Positions 26,315-35,247 of a stretch of 64,000 nt of DNA are shown here, piece by piece (the first letter of the stretch is position 1; every line of letters begins with the position of its first letter). The DNA comes from Coprococcus sp. OM04-5BH (GTDB taxonomy: Bacteria > Bacillota > Clostridia > Lachnospirales > Lachnospiraceae): assembly GCF_003482105.1 (NCBI RefSeq), contig NZ_QULM01000006.1, positions 1 through 64,000 on the forward strand, written 5' to 3'. The translations under genes were made by a program, and so were the position numbers. The notes under the pieces were generated by a model, which saw nothing but the letters and a program-made list of their open reading frames with translations, did no database searches and was not told the DNA's origin.

Positions 26315-26351
26315 CCCGGAGAAAAGATAATTTCATTTCTCCGGGCTTTTT
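26315..26351 (+). terminator. Rho-independent terminator of the AIM24 pair
   Basis: CCCGGAGAAA (26315-26324) pairs with TTTCTCCGGG (26336-26345), 11-nt loop, then CTTTTT. Located 28 nt past the stop. The minus-strand side has only TTTAAAA, so it may stop arsR transcripts weakly. Confidence 0.88.
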
Positions 26352-26405
26352 ATGCAGCTCCTTAATCATTTAATACCTGCTGTCGATATGCAATATTATA
26401 TAGTT

Positions 26406-26765
26406 TTATTCTGTCGGGCAGGTTATGTGGAACATGGTTTCGCAGGCTCTGTGGATAAGTTCTGCCTGTTCGGTATCAGCCAGTCTGTAGAATACTTCTT
26501 TTCCTTCCCTGCGACTGTCCACAAGACCACTCTGCTTAAGAAGCTTCAGATGATGTGACACAGCGGGATTGCTCATGTCCATCATCTCTGCTATGTCCCC
26601 TACGCTCACTTCTCTGTGGCACAGCAGCCATAATATCCTCAACCTGCTGCCATCGCTTATAAGCTTAAATACCTCTGCCACGGCGGCACAGTCATCAACA
26701 GACGGCATAGCCTTCTTCACTGCTTCACTGTCGTTACCATGGGCCAATATATGTGTATATGTCAT
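26406..26765 (-). CDS. ArsR/SmtB-family metal-responsive repressor
   Basis: 119 aa from MTYTHILAHGNDSE (ATG at 26765, after AGAGG; a GTG two codons earlier is possible). Winged-helix DNA-binding core: VFKLISDGSRLRILWLLCHREVSVGDIAEMMDMSNPAVSHHLKLLKQSGLV, then REGKEVFYRL. N-terminal His and acidic residues and C-terminal His/Cys (HRACETMFHITCPTE) could bind metal, as in the alpha5-type zinc sensors. It is the last gene after the HMA and P1B ATPase genes and most likely represses that operon. Confidence 0.88.
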   Translation of the reverse strand: MTYTHILAHGNDSEAVKKAMPSVDDCAAVAEVFKLISDGSRLRILWLLCHREVSVGDIAEMMDMSNPAVSHHLKLLKQSGLVDSRREGKEVFYRLADTEQAELIHRACETMFHITCPTE

Positions 26766-26909
26766 ACGCACCTCTCTTTTATTGTTTCAGATCTTAATAT
26801 GGCACCAAACCTTCTATCCGGTGTTTCAATTCTTATTCTGTCACTCAGACTTCTATTGTCGTTTCAAGTTCTGTTCCTAACTTTAATCTCTCATCATCTG
26901 TCGTTTTTA

Positions 26910-28793
26910 TCACTCTTTAAACTTCAGTGCCCTTGTGGCGTTAAGTACTGCAAGGATCATAACTCCTACATCTGAAAATATTGCCCACCACATGTTTAAG
27001 AAACCTATAGCTCCAAATCCGAGACACGCGAACTTGACAACCAGGGCAAATACTATATTCTGATGAACGATCCTTAAGGTCTTTCTTGATATCTTCATGG
27101 CCGTTGCGATCTTAGCCGGGTCATCATCCATAAGGACAACATCTGCTGCCTCTATGGCTGCGTCTGATCCGAGACCACCCATGGCAATTCCTATATCTGC
27201 TCTTGAAAGAACCGGAGCGTCATTTATTCCATCACCTACGAAGGCAAGCTTTTCCTTCTCACCCTTCTCGGAAATAAGCTTTTCAACCTCGGCAACCTTA
27301 TCTGCCGGAAGAAGCTCACTCTTTACAATATCTATGCCAAGTTCATCAGCAACGGAATCTGCAACCTTCTTAGCGTCACCTGTAAGCATTACCACATGCT
27401 CAACACCATTTGCCTTAAGCTCGGAAACCATCTTGGCTGCTGTAGGCTTAACAATATCTGATATGAGGATGTAACCTGCATATACACCATCAACCGCAAC
27501 ATGAACCTCAGTTCCTGTCTTATCAGGGGTGAAATAGCTTACTCCAAGCTTCTTCATAAGCTTGATATTACCGCAGGCAACCTCTTTTCCCGATACACGG
27601 GCGATAATGCCGTGACCGGCAACCTCTTCAATGCCTGACTCAGGAACATCTGCAGGGTCAATATCCCCGCCATAGGCTTCCTTAAGGTTCTTGCTTATAG
27701 GGTGGTTAGAATAGTTCTCGGCACACGCTGCAAGCTTTAAAAGCTCTGCCTCAGTATACTTCTCGGCAGGCTTGATCTCTGTTACCTGGAACACGCCCTT
27801 TGTAAGAGTACCTGTCTTGTCGCATACAAGATACTTGGTCTGGGAAAGGATCTCAAGGTAGTTGGAACCCTTCACAAGGATACCCTTTGCCGAAGCCCCG
27901 CCGATACCTCCGAAGAAGCTTAACGGAATTGATATTACAAGGGCACACGGACAGCTTATTACAAGAGTTGTGAGGGCTCTTATAACCCATTTGCTCCATG
28001 CCGCAGGATTTCCTATGATGATATTTATAACCGGTGGAAGTACCGCCAGTGCAAGGGCACCAATACATACTGCCGGTGTGTAATACTTTGCAAATCTAGT
28101 GATGAAGTTCTCTGAATGGGACTTCTTCATGCTGGAGTTCTCCACCAGCTCAAGGATCTTGGACACTGTTGAATCTCCAAATGGCTTTGTGGTCTTTATC
28201 TTAAGTACGCCTGACATGTTGACGCAGCCGCTGATAACCTCGTCTCCCGCCTTCGCCTCTCTAGGAAGGCTCTCACCTGTAAGTGCACTGGTGTTAAGTG
28301 TTGAGGTTCCTTCTATGACCTCACCGTCGATAGGCACCTTCTCACCGGGCTTAACAACAATCACTGTTCCAATCTCAACATCATCAGGATCAACCTGGAC
28401 CAGTTCGTCGCCCTCATAGATATTTGCATAGTCAGGTCTGATATCCATAAGCTCTGATATATTTCTACGGCTCTTGCCAACGGCGTAGCTCTGGAACAGC
28501 TCACCGATCTGGTAGAACAGCATAACCGCTGTACCTTCCACATACTCTCCAAGAGCAATGGCACCAACTGTTGCTATCGCCATAAGGAAGTTCTCATCGA
28601 ACACTTCTCCATGGAATATACCAAGCACCGCTTTCTTTAATATATCATATCCAATGATGAAATACGGAACAAGGTAGCATACCAGCTCTATATATTTATT
28701 CACATCTGCAAATTGGAATGTGATTCTTAAGCCCACAACAAGGATTGCAGATATTATTACTCTTATTAAAACCTTTTTTTGTTTTCTGGTCAT
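26910..28793 (-). CDS. P1B-type heavy-metal ATPase (Zn/Cd/Pb class)
   Basis: 627 aa from MTRKQKKVLIRVII after AAAGGAGT; the upstream extension of the ORF lacks features. Actuator TGES (172-175), membrane metal site CPC (281-283), phosphorylation site DKTGTLT (325-331), hinge GDGINDAPVL, and DVG in the last membrane helix, a P1B-2 (ZntA/CadA) marker for divalent zinc/cadmium/lead. Unlike many ZntA proteins it has no N-terminal metal-binding HMA domain; that domain is a separate gene upstream. Pumps metal outward across the cytoplasmic membrane using ATP. Confidence 0.93.
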   Translation of the reverse strand: MTRKQKKVLIRVIISAILVVGLRITFQFADVNKYIELVCYLVPYFIIGYDILKKAVLGIFHGEVFDENFLMAIATVGAIALGEYVEGTAVMLFYQIGELFQSYAVGKSRRNISELMDIRPDYANIYEGDELVQVDPDDVEIGTVIVVKPGEKVPIDGEVIEGTSTLNTSALTGESLPREAKAGDEVISGCVNMSGVLKIKTTKPFGDSTVSKILELVENSSMKKSHSENFITRFAKYYTPAVCIGALALAVLPPVINIIIGNPAAWSKWVIRALTTLVISCPCALVISIPLSFFGGIGGASAKGILVKGSNYLEILSQTKYLVCDKTGTLTKGVFQVTEIKPAEKYTEAELLKLAACAENYSNHPISKNLKEAYGGDIDPADVPESGIEEVAGHGIIARVSGKEVACGNIKLMKKLGVSYFTPDKTGTEVHVAVDGVYAGYILISDIVKPTAAKMVSELKANGVEHVVMLTGDAKKVADSVADELGIDIVKSELLPADKVAEVEKLISEKGEKEKLAFVGDGINDAPVLSRADIGIAMGGLGSDAAIEAADVVLMDDDPAKIATAMKISRKTLRIVHQNIVFALVVKFACLGFGAIGFLNMWWAIFSDVGVMILAVLNATRALKFKE

Positions 28794-28847
28794 AATATTT
28801 ACTCCTTTCCATTTAACAGAAAAAACAGCCTTGTCCTGATAGTAATA

Positions 28848-28871
28848 CAGGCTCACATGATGGTGAGCCTG
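28848..28871 (-). repeat. hairpin between the HMA gene and the ATPase gene
   Basis: CAGGCTCAC / GTGAGCCTG, 9 perfect bp with a 6-nt loop (ATGATG), in the 109-nt intercistronic gap. No T-run follows. It may set the relative expression of the small HMA protein and the ATPase by protecting the upstream message or partially stopping transcription. Confidence 0.6.
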
Positions 28872-28902
28872 CAGGGTAGGGGTATTTCTGTTAAGTCCTG
28901 TA

Positions 28903-29118
28903 TTACAGGTAAATCTCGCAGTCAGGCTCCACCTTTCTGCAAGCCTTAAGTACATCCTTCATAACCTTGGCTTCATCAACGCCATCTTCAAATTCAACGC
29001 TCATCTTCTGTGCCATGAATGCTACTGTTGCGTCCTTTACACCGCTTACCTTCTTTGTGGCCTCTTCCATCTTTGCTGCACAGTTTGCGCAATCAACTTC
29101 GATCTTGTACTTTTTCAT
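28903..29118 (-). CDS. stand-alone HMA (heavy-metal-associated) domain protein
   Basis: 71 aa, a single ferredoxin-like HMA domain. Metal site DCANCAAKME (Cys at residues 10 and 13) with Asp before the first Cys, as in zinc/cadmium-type domains; ends VEPDCEIYL. Good ribosome binding site (AAAGGAG). It is the first gene of the ATPase-arsR series and supplies the domain missing from the ATPase N terminus, either as metal chaperone or regulatory subunit (inference). Confidence 0.9.
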   Translation of the reverse strand: MKKYKIEVDCANCAAKMEEATKKVSGVKDATVAFMAQKMSVEFEDGVDEAKVMKDVLKACRKVEPDCEIYL

Positions 29119-29488
29119 ATTGTTTCGCTCCTTTTAATTTATACTTTTATTGTATTATATCTATATAGATAATATGGCTTAAATATTTTGTTCGCCTCAA
29201 TCTATGAACATTTAAACATATATTTAATTGTATGTCAACATATATTTCGTATAAATCTGAAAATTTATTTAACCCGGGCTATAAATTGCACAGACTCAGC
29301 CTGCCGGGTCTGTGCAACAAATGCGATCATGAAAGCATGTCACACTTGACTCGTTGCATAATAAAAATGCAGCATATACATTTCTGCATATGCTGCACCC
29401 GGATCAGATGTAAAGGGAGTAGGAATCCTTTCTGATCCAAAAAGGAGTACAAAATGAAAAAAAAATTATAATTGCCTGTATTTATAGT
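29119..29488. promoter_or_regulatory. upstream region of the metal-efflux operon and 3' region of the transglutaminase operon
   Basis: Near the HMA gene, the minus strand has a TATAAT (29159-29154) overlapped by the 12-bp palindrome ATCTATATAGAT (29159-29170), with only a weak -35. Further up, AACATATATTT occurs twice, 22 bp apart (29215-29225, 29237-29247). These are candidate ArsR-type repressor sites. A 10-bp hairpin TTGCACAGAC / GTCTGTGCAA lies at 29286-29317. No real gene was found. Confidence 0.45.
29363..29397 (-). terminator. Rho-independent terminator of the transglutaminase operon
   Basis: Minus strand: TGCAGCATAT / ATATGCTGCA, 10 bp with a 10-nt loop (29397-29368), followed by TTTTTATTAT. 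It is 92 nt past the stop codon. Confidence 0.7.
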
Positions 29489-32014
29489 CTAAAGTTTAAA
29501 GAAAGCATATATCCGCTTTTTCTTATCTGTATTTTTCTTTATAAATACCATAACGCCTTTCAATATATCCAATATCCTGGCAGACTCATCGAGCAGGCTC
29601 TCTGACATCATATCAATGCCATTGTCATAGCTAAGCTCTTCCACAGTTTCGGATATGGCCAGTGCATTGGACATACGATCAGGGCTTATGTCTTCCACTC
29701 TCTCACCTCTTCTGGTGAGCATTAGTTTTGACTGCTTCAGATGAGTATCAGCATCATCAAATCCAACACGGGCAAGCCGCATGTAATCACACATATAGCT
29801 GTAATATGCAATAACATCATCACCCACAAAATCTGTGTGATAACTTAGCATCCGCTTTATCTTCCTTGACATGAGCTTTATTACAAATATGAGTACCGCA
29901 ACAGCTACAATTCCCACAAGAATCATAACTACCCATCTGACATTCTCCATGGAAAATATTGCTGAGGTGTCTACAGCTCCATAATTCTGGGTATCGTCCT
30001 CTCCGTCTCCAAAGAAATATTGACCGAATCTTGTCCAGAAATCATCCTGTTCTTCCTCTTCACCGGCAGGAGGAGTTGTCTCCGCCACCTGCCATTTTCC
30101 GTCAATAAAGACCTCTACCCAGGCATGTGCAGACTCATCTGTAACATCTACCACCATTACATCTGTTCTGCCAAGCAGGTTCTCTCCGGTAAAATAATCA
30201 TCATATTCTTTCCGGTTACCATTGACCTTGTCTCCATGATACTCATTAAAAAGCTTCCCGTCAAGAACTCCGTTATAATCTACCGCATATCCTTCACAAT
30301 ATCTCGCAGGAATACCATAATAGCGGAATATAAGGGTTGCAGCCGATGCAAAATGTGCACACAATCCCTTCTTTGTCTTTGTAAGGAAATAGTTCACGTA
30401 ATCCTCTCCGGAAGGGGTTGCCCCCGGATGTATTGTATACGGAAAGTTCTCTTCAAAATATGCAGTAACCTGTTGTACTATCTCTTCGTCGCTTCCTCCA
30501 AATCCTGCTTCTCTGCAGAATTCTGCAATAACTTCCCTGTTCTCCTCAGGAACCTCAAGATATGATTCCTTTATCTGTCCATTGTTGTCAGCCTCATAGC
30601 TGTAATCCGGATAGTAAATATATGTCTGTGTCTGTCCTCTCTGAATACCGGTCTTGTTCTTGTATCCGCTTTCCATATCACTGTCCCAAAGAGTGTAATA
30701 TGGCATGTAGTAATAGTTAGGATTTGCAGATATATTCACGACATCCATCTTACCATGAGCTGCGTCATCTGTTTTGTCAAGCACCGGAGTTCCATTTTTA
30801 TCTATTGTTCTACCGGACTCTATGGATTTGGCTTCGCCGGCTGCCTCATCAGGTTCGGCGACTTTATTTTCATCCTTTGTATTGTTATCTGTCACGCGAG
30901 GCAGTGGATACATACCGCCCTCATCCTTTTCCCAGTGATCCACACTGTATCTGTCTCCTACAAATGCTTTAAGATAAATAGTATCTGTACTGTATGGGGT
31001 AAATATCAGTTCAAGATCTGTCTCGCCATCCGTTATGACTGAGGAAACTCCGCCAAGCTGTCCTTCGGCAATACCACCGGTATTAGGTCTGTTTCTTAAT
31101 GCCTCAAAGCCATACATTATGAGGTTTCCGAGAGGCTCCTCTATTTTTTCCTTTACCGTGCTGTTCTTAAATCTGTATGTGAAATTATCAGGGGGATAAG
31201 CTACGTTCACAACGCCAAGCACCAGCAATATTATCCCAAGGAGTACACCGGTTATCTGGGCGGCTATCTTTCCTGATTGTGTGTATCCTATTGTTTTAAG
31301 TCTGCCCTTCTTTTCAATGGTGTCAAACTGTCTGTCATCAAAGACCAGCTTATAATGCCTGCTGCCTTTTAAAACGATCACGCCGAATATTCCTGCACAT
31401 AAAAGTATCACATACAAAACATCCGGCTCAAGTCTGAAGAAAAGAGGAAGTATAAACACCGGCACACCCATTAATACCGCCGCCGCAATACTCATATAAG
31501 TTGACAGGAATATATTCAATACTATTATCTCTATGCTGCTTACGAATATGGCCGCAATGGGCACCGTCACTGCCCTGTTACCCATGGATTCAGAGAACAC
31601 CTTAACATCATCAACCATAAAGTAATCTGTGATCTTATTCAGGAATTCGTTTACCATGGCATAAAATCCACTATTTGCATAGGACTTCAACAGGAATATG
31701 GCAAGAATAAATACTATGAAATAGGAAACGTAGCCTATATCCCTAAGCCAGATTTTTCCTGTCCTGAACAAATTGCTGAAATATGCCGCAATTACAGCAT
31801 CTGCCAAAAAAAGCACCAGCATATGATAATTAAGTCCCACACATGACAGAATGCCGCCTACACTTCCAAACACTATCAGAACTTCGAGTATCCCTCTGAC
31901 CAACACCTCCTGATATCCTGCCATCCTGGTCATCTGTACAGCTTCCGAAAGAGTTATACCCTGGCATACATTGATTTTTTGTTGTTCGTCTTTCTTTTTC
32001 TTAAATATTGCCAT
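29489..32014 (-). CDS. membrane-anchored transglutaminase-like protein
   Basis: 841 aa from MAIFKKKKDEQQ after CGGAAG. About six N-terminal membrane segments (residues ~30-240), a further one near 265-285, then an extracytoplasmic transglutaminase core. Catalytic Cys is in KKGLCAHFASAATLIFRYYG, followed by RYCEGYAVDY, and His in DESAHAWVEVFIDGKW; a Thr-Thr-Pro-Pro segment follows. A C-terminal membrane helix (WVVMILVGIVAVAVLIFVI) precedes a cytoplasmic tail (DUF4129-like). Forms the classical moxR-DUF58-transglutaminase trio, 13 nt before the DUF58 stop. Substrates of this family are unknown. Confidence 0.9.
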   Translation of the reverse strand: MAIFKKKKDEQQKINVCQGITLSEAVQMTRMAGYQEVLVRGILEVLIVFGSVGGILSCVGLNYHMLVLFLADAVIAAYFSNLFRTGKIWLRDIGYVSYFIVFILAIFLLKSYANSGFYAMVNEFLNKITDYFMVDDVKVFSESMGNRAVTVPIAAIFVSSIEIIVLNIFLSTYMSIAAAVLMGVPVFILPLFFRLEPDVLYVILLCAGIFGVIVLKGSRHYKLVFDDRQFDTIEKKGRLKTIGYTQSGKIAAQITGVLLGIILLVLGVVNVAYPPDNFTYRFKNSTVKEKIEEPLGNLIMYGFEALRNRPNTGGIAEGQLGGVSSVITDGETDLELIFTPYSTDTIYLKAFVGDRYSVDHWEKDEGGMYPLPRVTDNNTKDENKVAEPDEAAGEAKSIESGRTIDKNGTPVLDKTDDAAHGKMDVVNISANPNYYYMPYYTLWDSDMESGYKNKTGIQRGQTQTYIYYPDYSYEADNNGQIKESYLEVPEENREVIAEFCREAGFGGSDEEIVQQVTAYFEENFPYTIHPGATPSGEDYVNYFLTKTKKGLCAHFASAATLIFRYYGIPARYCEGYAVDYNGVLDGKLFNEYHGDKVNGNRKEYDDYFTGENLLGRTDVMVVDVTDESAHAWVEVFIDGKWQVAETTPPAGEEEEQDDFWTRFGQYFFGDGEDDTQNYGAVDTSAIFSMENVRWVVMILVGIVAVAVLIFVIKLMSRKIKRMLSYHTDFVGDDVIAYYSYMCDYMRLARVGFDDADTHLKQSKLMLTRRGERVEDISPDRMSNALAISETVEELSYDNGIDMMSESLLDESARILDILKGVMVFIKKNTDKKKRIYAFFKL

Positions 32015-32027
32015 TTTTCTTCCGTTT

Positions 32028-33089
32028 CTACTCACATATACAGCCCTCAACCGTATCTTTATAAGTAAATACTGTTACACCATTTCCTGCGTCCCGTCTT
32101 CCAATGACCATAAACCTTGAGCCTTCGTTCATAAGTCTCTTCATAATAGTGGTTCCAAGCTTTGCATCAGCATAATAACGCTCGTAAAATATATTCTCCA
32201 TGGTCTCTTCAAGATCTGCCATACCATCTATAACAGTTCTCTTCATATCCTGGTCACCAACACTCCACCAGTATATACTAAACGGAACATTCTGCCTGAT
32301 CATGTAATCAGCCATTCCATACATTGCACACAAAATATCGTTTAATATCATGTCAACATCATTTGTAAGCTCCACAAGTACCATCAGTTCGTCGGAAGAA
32401 AGATTCACTCTTTCTTTTACCATGATATTGTTTTCTTTGGCTGACAGCTTCCAGTGTATATTCTGGAGCTTATCCCCCGGAATATACTCTCTTATGTCAG
32501 ACACCTCAGCAAAATCGTTCCCCTTTTTACGGCTTTCCTCCGCTTCTGTCATTCCTGCACTTATAGCCGTATTGTCGGGCATAACCTGAAGTGCCGTATC
32601 CGGAAGTATTGTATATTCCTTGCTGACACCAACCTTTTTTTTAAGTCTTACAAATCCAAACCAGTCCATTATGACCATATCCGGTATGGAGACTTTTATT
32701 ATGCCTATATATTCACTTGATAACCGGTATTCAACTTCATTTACGCCTTTTATAAAAGCAGGAATATTAAGAACATGGGTTCCTGCGGACATAAAAAAAT
32801 CATTCTCAACATCCACATTCATAAATACGTTTAAAACCGGAATAAAGCTTTTATTGGTAACCCTTACCCGAAGAAGAAAGGGTTCATTAATGTTTAATTT
32901 CTCATTTGTCCCTTCTATGGCAATGTCTATATTTCTTATTGCTACTGCCGCCGATATTATAGATACTGCCGGAAGCACCAACAGCAATATCAGTATCACC
33001 ATATTGAAATATGAGTGAAGGAAGAGCAGCATAAGCAGGTTCATAATGAAAATAATAATATATTTAATTATGTTTCTGATTTTTATCAT
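32028..33089 (-). CDS. DUF58 domain protein
   Basis: 353 aa. Two short N-terminal membrane segments (IIKYIIIFIMNLLMLLFLHSYF and ILILLLVLPAVSIISAAVAI), a beta-sandwich region, then the DUF58 core with VSDIREYIPGDKLQNIHWKLSAKEN at about residues 195-220. The C-terminal part is a vWA-like fold. Function not established; genetically linked with MoxR AAA+ ATPases, thought to act as chaperone partners. Overlaps the ribosome binding region of the transglutaminase gene. Confidence 0.9.
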   Translation of the reverse strand: MIKIRNIIKYIIIFIMNLLMLLFLHSYFNMVILILLLVLPAVSIISAAVAIRNIDIAIEGTNEKLNINEPFLLRVRVTNKSFIPVLNVFMNVDVENDFFMSAGTHVLNIPAFIKGVNEVEYRLSSEYIGIIKVSIPDMVIMDWFGFVRLKKKVGVSKEYTILPDTALQVMPDNTAISAGMTEAEESRKKGNDFAEVSDIREYIPGDKLQNIHWKLSAKENNIMVKERVNLSSDELMVLVELTNDVDMILNDILCAMYGMADYMIRQNVPFSIYWWSVGDQDMKRTVIDGMADLEETMENIFYERYYADAKLGTTIMKRLMNEGSRFMVIGRRDAGNGVTVFTYKDTVEGCICE

Positions 33090-33177
33090 CGTTCTTCCTC
33101 CGGCACACTAAACTATATAAGCACCGGTGAACCGGACCACTAAAACAGCTGTCCCTCTAAAGTTCTTTAGAACATTT

Positions 33178-34104
33178 CTATGTTCTTGGTACTTTTATGT
33201 TCTTCTTTATCTCTGTGAGTGCTTCAGGCACTCCAAAGCCATTTGCCCTTGCTTTGGTTGAAAGCTTAACCCTATGTCCCAAAACGTCGTCAAGGATAAA
33301 TGCAATATCTCCCGGCGTAACATATCTTCTGCCCTCAATAACAGCCACAGCCCTGGACAGTCTGAGTATTGCATTGGCTCCTCTTGGACTTGCACCCAGG
33401 CTGAAATACTCGCTGCTTCTTGTGGCTTCGACGATATCCACAATATATTCTATTATGGAGTCGTGTACCGGAAGGCAGTTTGCCTTATCCTGAAGCTCAA
33501 GCAGTTCCTCTCTGGATATAACCTGACCAACGCTGCTTATGGGATTGAACTCCTGTCCTTTAAGGATTGCTATCGCTGCCTCGTGGGAAGGATAGCCCAT
33601 AGTAAGCCGAATCATGAATCTGTCCAGCTGGGATTCAGGAAGCATCTGGGTTCCTGCAGAGCCTATCGGGTTTTCTGTTGCTATTACTGTAAATGGTTTC
33701 GGAAGATCTCTGGTCACTGCATCCACCGTAACGTGCTTCTCTTCCATCATCTCAAGCAATGCCGCCTGGGTCTTTGGTGATGTTCTGTTTATCTCATCTG
33801 CCAGAAACAGGTTACAAAAGGCTGATCCTTCACGATACTCAAAATCGCCGGTTTTGGCATTGTACATTGAGAATCCCATTATGTCACTTGGCAGTACGTC
33901 AGGTGTAAACTGTACACGGTTATAATCCATGGACATGGCCTTTGCAAATGCCGTTGCCATGGTGGTCTTTCCCACTCCCGGAATATCCTCAAGAAGAATA
34001 TGTCCCCCGGCAATGATGGTTGCCAACACTTTTTTTATTATCTCATCTTTTCCTTTTATTACTTTTCCTACTTCAGCGATTATGGTATCTGCTGCAGACG
34101 TCAT
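33178..34104 (-). CDS. MoxR family AAA+ ATPase
   Basis: 308 aa from MTSAADTIIAEVGKVIKG after AGGAGG with 6-nt spacing. Walker A LEDIPGVGKTTMA, Walker B FLADEINRTSPKTQAALLEMM, sensor 1 IATENPIGSAGT, sensor 2 GASPRGANAILRLSRA. MoxR proteins are proposed chaperones for vWA/DUF58-type partners. First gene of the trio; predicted promoter at 34205-34232. Confidence 0.95.
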   Translation of the reverse strand: MTSAADTIIAEVGKVIKGKDEIIKKVLATIIAGGHILLEDIPGVGKTTMATAFAKAMSMDYNRVQFTPDVLPSDIMGFSMYNAKTGDFEYREGSAFCNLFLADEINRTSPKTQAALLEMMEEKHVTVDAVTRDLPKPFTVIATENPIGSAGTQMLPESQLDRFMIRLTMGYPSHEAAIAILKGQEFNPISSVGQVISREELLELQDKANCLPVHDSIIEYIVDIVEATRSSEYFSLGASPRGANAILRLSRAVAVIEGRRYVTPGDIAFILDDVLGHRVKLSTKARANGFGVPEALTEIKKNIKVPRT

Positions 34105-34204
34105 GTGATTCCTCCTCATAGCATCAGGTTATATTTCTTGCAATCAACATTTGTAGCTTTACAGATAACATCACTTTTGAAAAGCATACCATACCTTTAC
34201 CCAT

Positions 34205-34232
34205 ATTGTATACTAAAAATGATGTAATCCAA
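34205..34232 (-). promoter_or_regulatory. candidate promoter of the moxR operon
   Basis: Minus strand: -35 TTGGAT (34232-34227), 16-nt spacer, -10 TACAAT (34210-34205). Plausible but not consensus. Confidence 0.45.
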
Positions 34233-34345
34233 GAGGTAACTTAAATACATAATTCGTCGTTTTTCGACAAAATTACATTGTTTTCCTCTTTTATCAAATC
34301 AATATTTTCTATTTTTCAGATTTCTTTCTGTTTTTACAAGAATTT

Positions 34346-35191
34346 TCATTCAGTTTTTTCAAATGTATTCTCATCTTTTCTTAATTTCTTCATAAGATCG
34401 AGCCTGATCTGCTTTTTATATTTTCTTCTTGATGTAATATTACAAAAGGCACCCCATTTGTTATACATAAAGAAGCCGTACACCAGAGACAAATTGGCTG
34501 TTCCCAGCTTATCCTTGGTGGTCATGCAGTATCTGTGTCCGCCCACCTTAGGTTTGTTTCCGTTCTTTATAAATGCAATGAAATCCTTCTCTGTTTTGAT
34601 ACAGGACGGAAGCAGGGTATATCCCATGCCTATGCAATCCATGTTGTGGGCGTCACTGCCTCCCACAACCGGCAGGTCATGCTCATGTGCAATCAGTCTT
34701 GCAATATAATTGTCCTGTTCATCCTCACAGGCATTATAACCTTCCAGGAAATCCAGAAATTTTATATACCATTTATACAATGTGACAAAGCTCTTTCTGG
34801 TGGACAGAAAACTCAGGAACTTCTCTCCGCAAGGATGAGCCGGTCCCAGTACACCACCGCAGCCATGTACGAGTCTTATGAGGTTAAACAGCGAAAGTCC
34901 TCTGTGCTCCAACAGCTTGAACATTGATTCCGGTGCATCCTCCGGAAGCACCACAAGAAAATGTCCATATTCAAAGGTGTCATATTCTATACCTCTAAGC
35001 ACCACGAAATCTTTTATCTTATCCGGATCGTCACGATATGCCCTGTATCCGCCATAGCTGTCATGGTCCGTTATGAGCATGCCACCGAATCCCTTCTTTT
35101 TTAATTCTGCTGCAAATTCTTTAACCTTTACTGCGCTGTCTACGGAACCCTCTGATGTATGGCAGTGCATATCAAATTTCACGTATTCCAT
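34346..35191 (-). CDS. PHP-domain metallohydrolase
   Basis: 281 aa. PHP (polymerase and histidinol phosphatase) fold: HCHTSEGSVDS (residues 9-19), LITDHDSYGGY (~39-49), a Glu near RGIEYDTFEYGHF, GPAHPCGEKF, and a late VVGGSDAHNMDC. Together these supply the metal-binding His/Asp/Glu set for two or three metals. PHP proteins are phosphoesterases; the substrate is not apparent. The C-terminal ~60 residues (Lys/Arg-rich) are not part of the core. Next to thiC by position, 56 nt apart. Confidence 0.8.
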   Translation of the reverse strand: MEYVKFDMHCHTSEGSVDSAVKVKEFAAELKKKGFGGMLITDHDSYGGYRAYRDDPDKIKDFVVLRGIEYDTFEYGHFLVVLPEDAPESMFKLLEHRGLSLFNLIRLVHGCGGVLGPAHPCGEKFLSFLSTRKSFVTLYKWYIKFLDFLEGYNACEDEQDNYIARLIAHEHDLPVVGGSDAHNMDCIGMGYTLLPSCIKTEKDFIAFIKNGNKPKVGGHRYCMTTKDKLGTANLSLVYGFFMYNKWGAFCNITSRRKYKKQIRLDLMKKLRKDENTFEKTE

Positions 35192-35247
35192 TTTGTCCTC
35201 CTTGACAACCTCAAAGCATAGTCGATTTGTGCTCTGCTCCCAATCTT

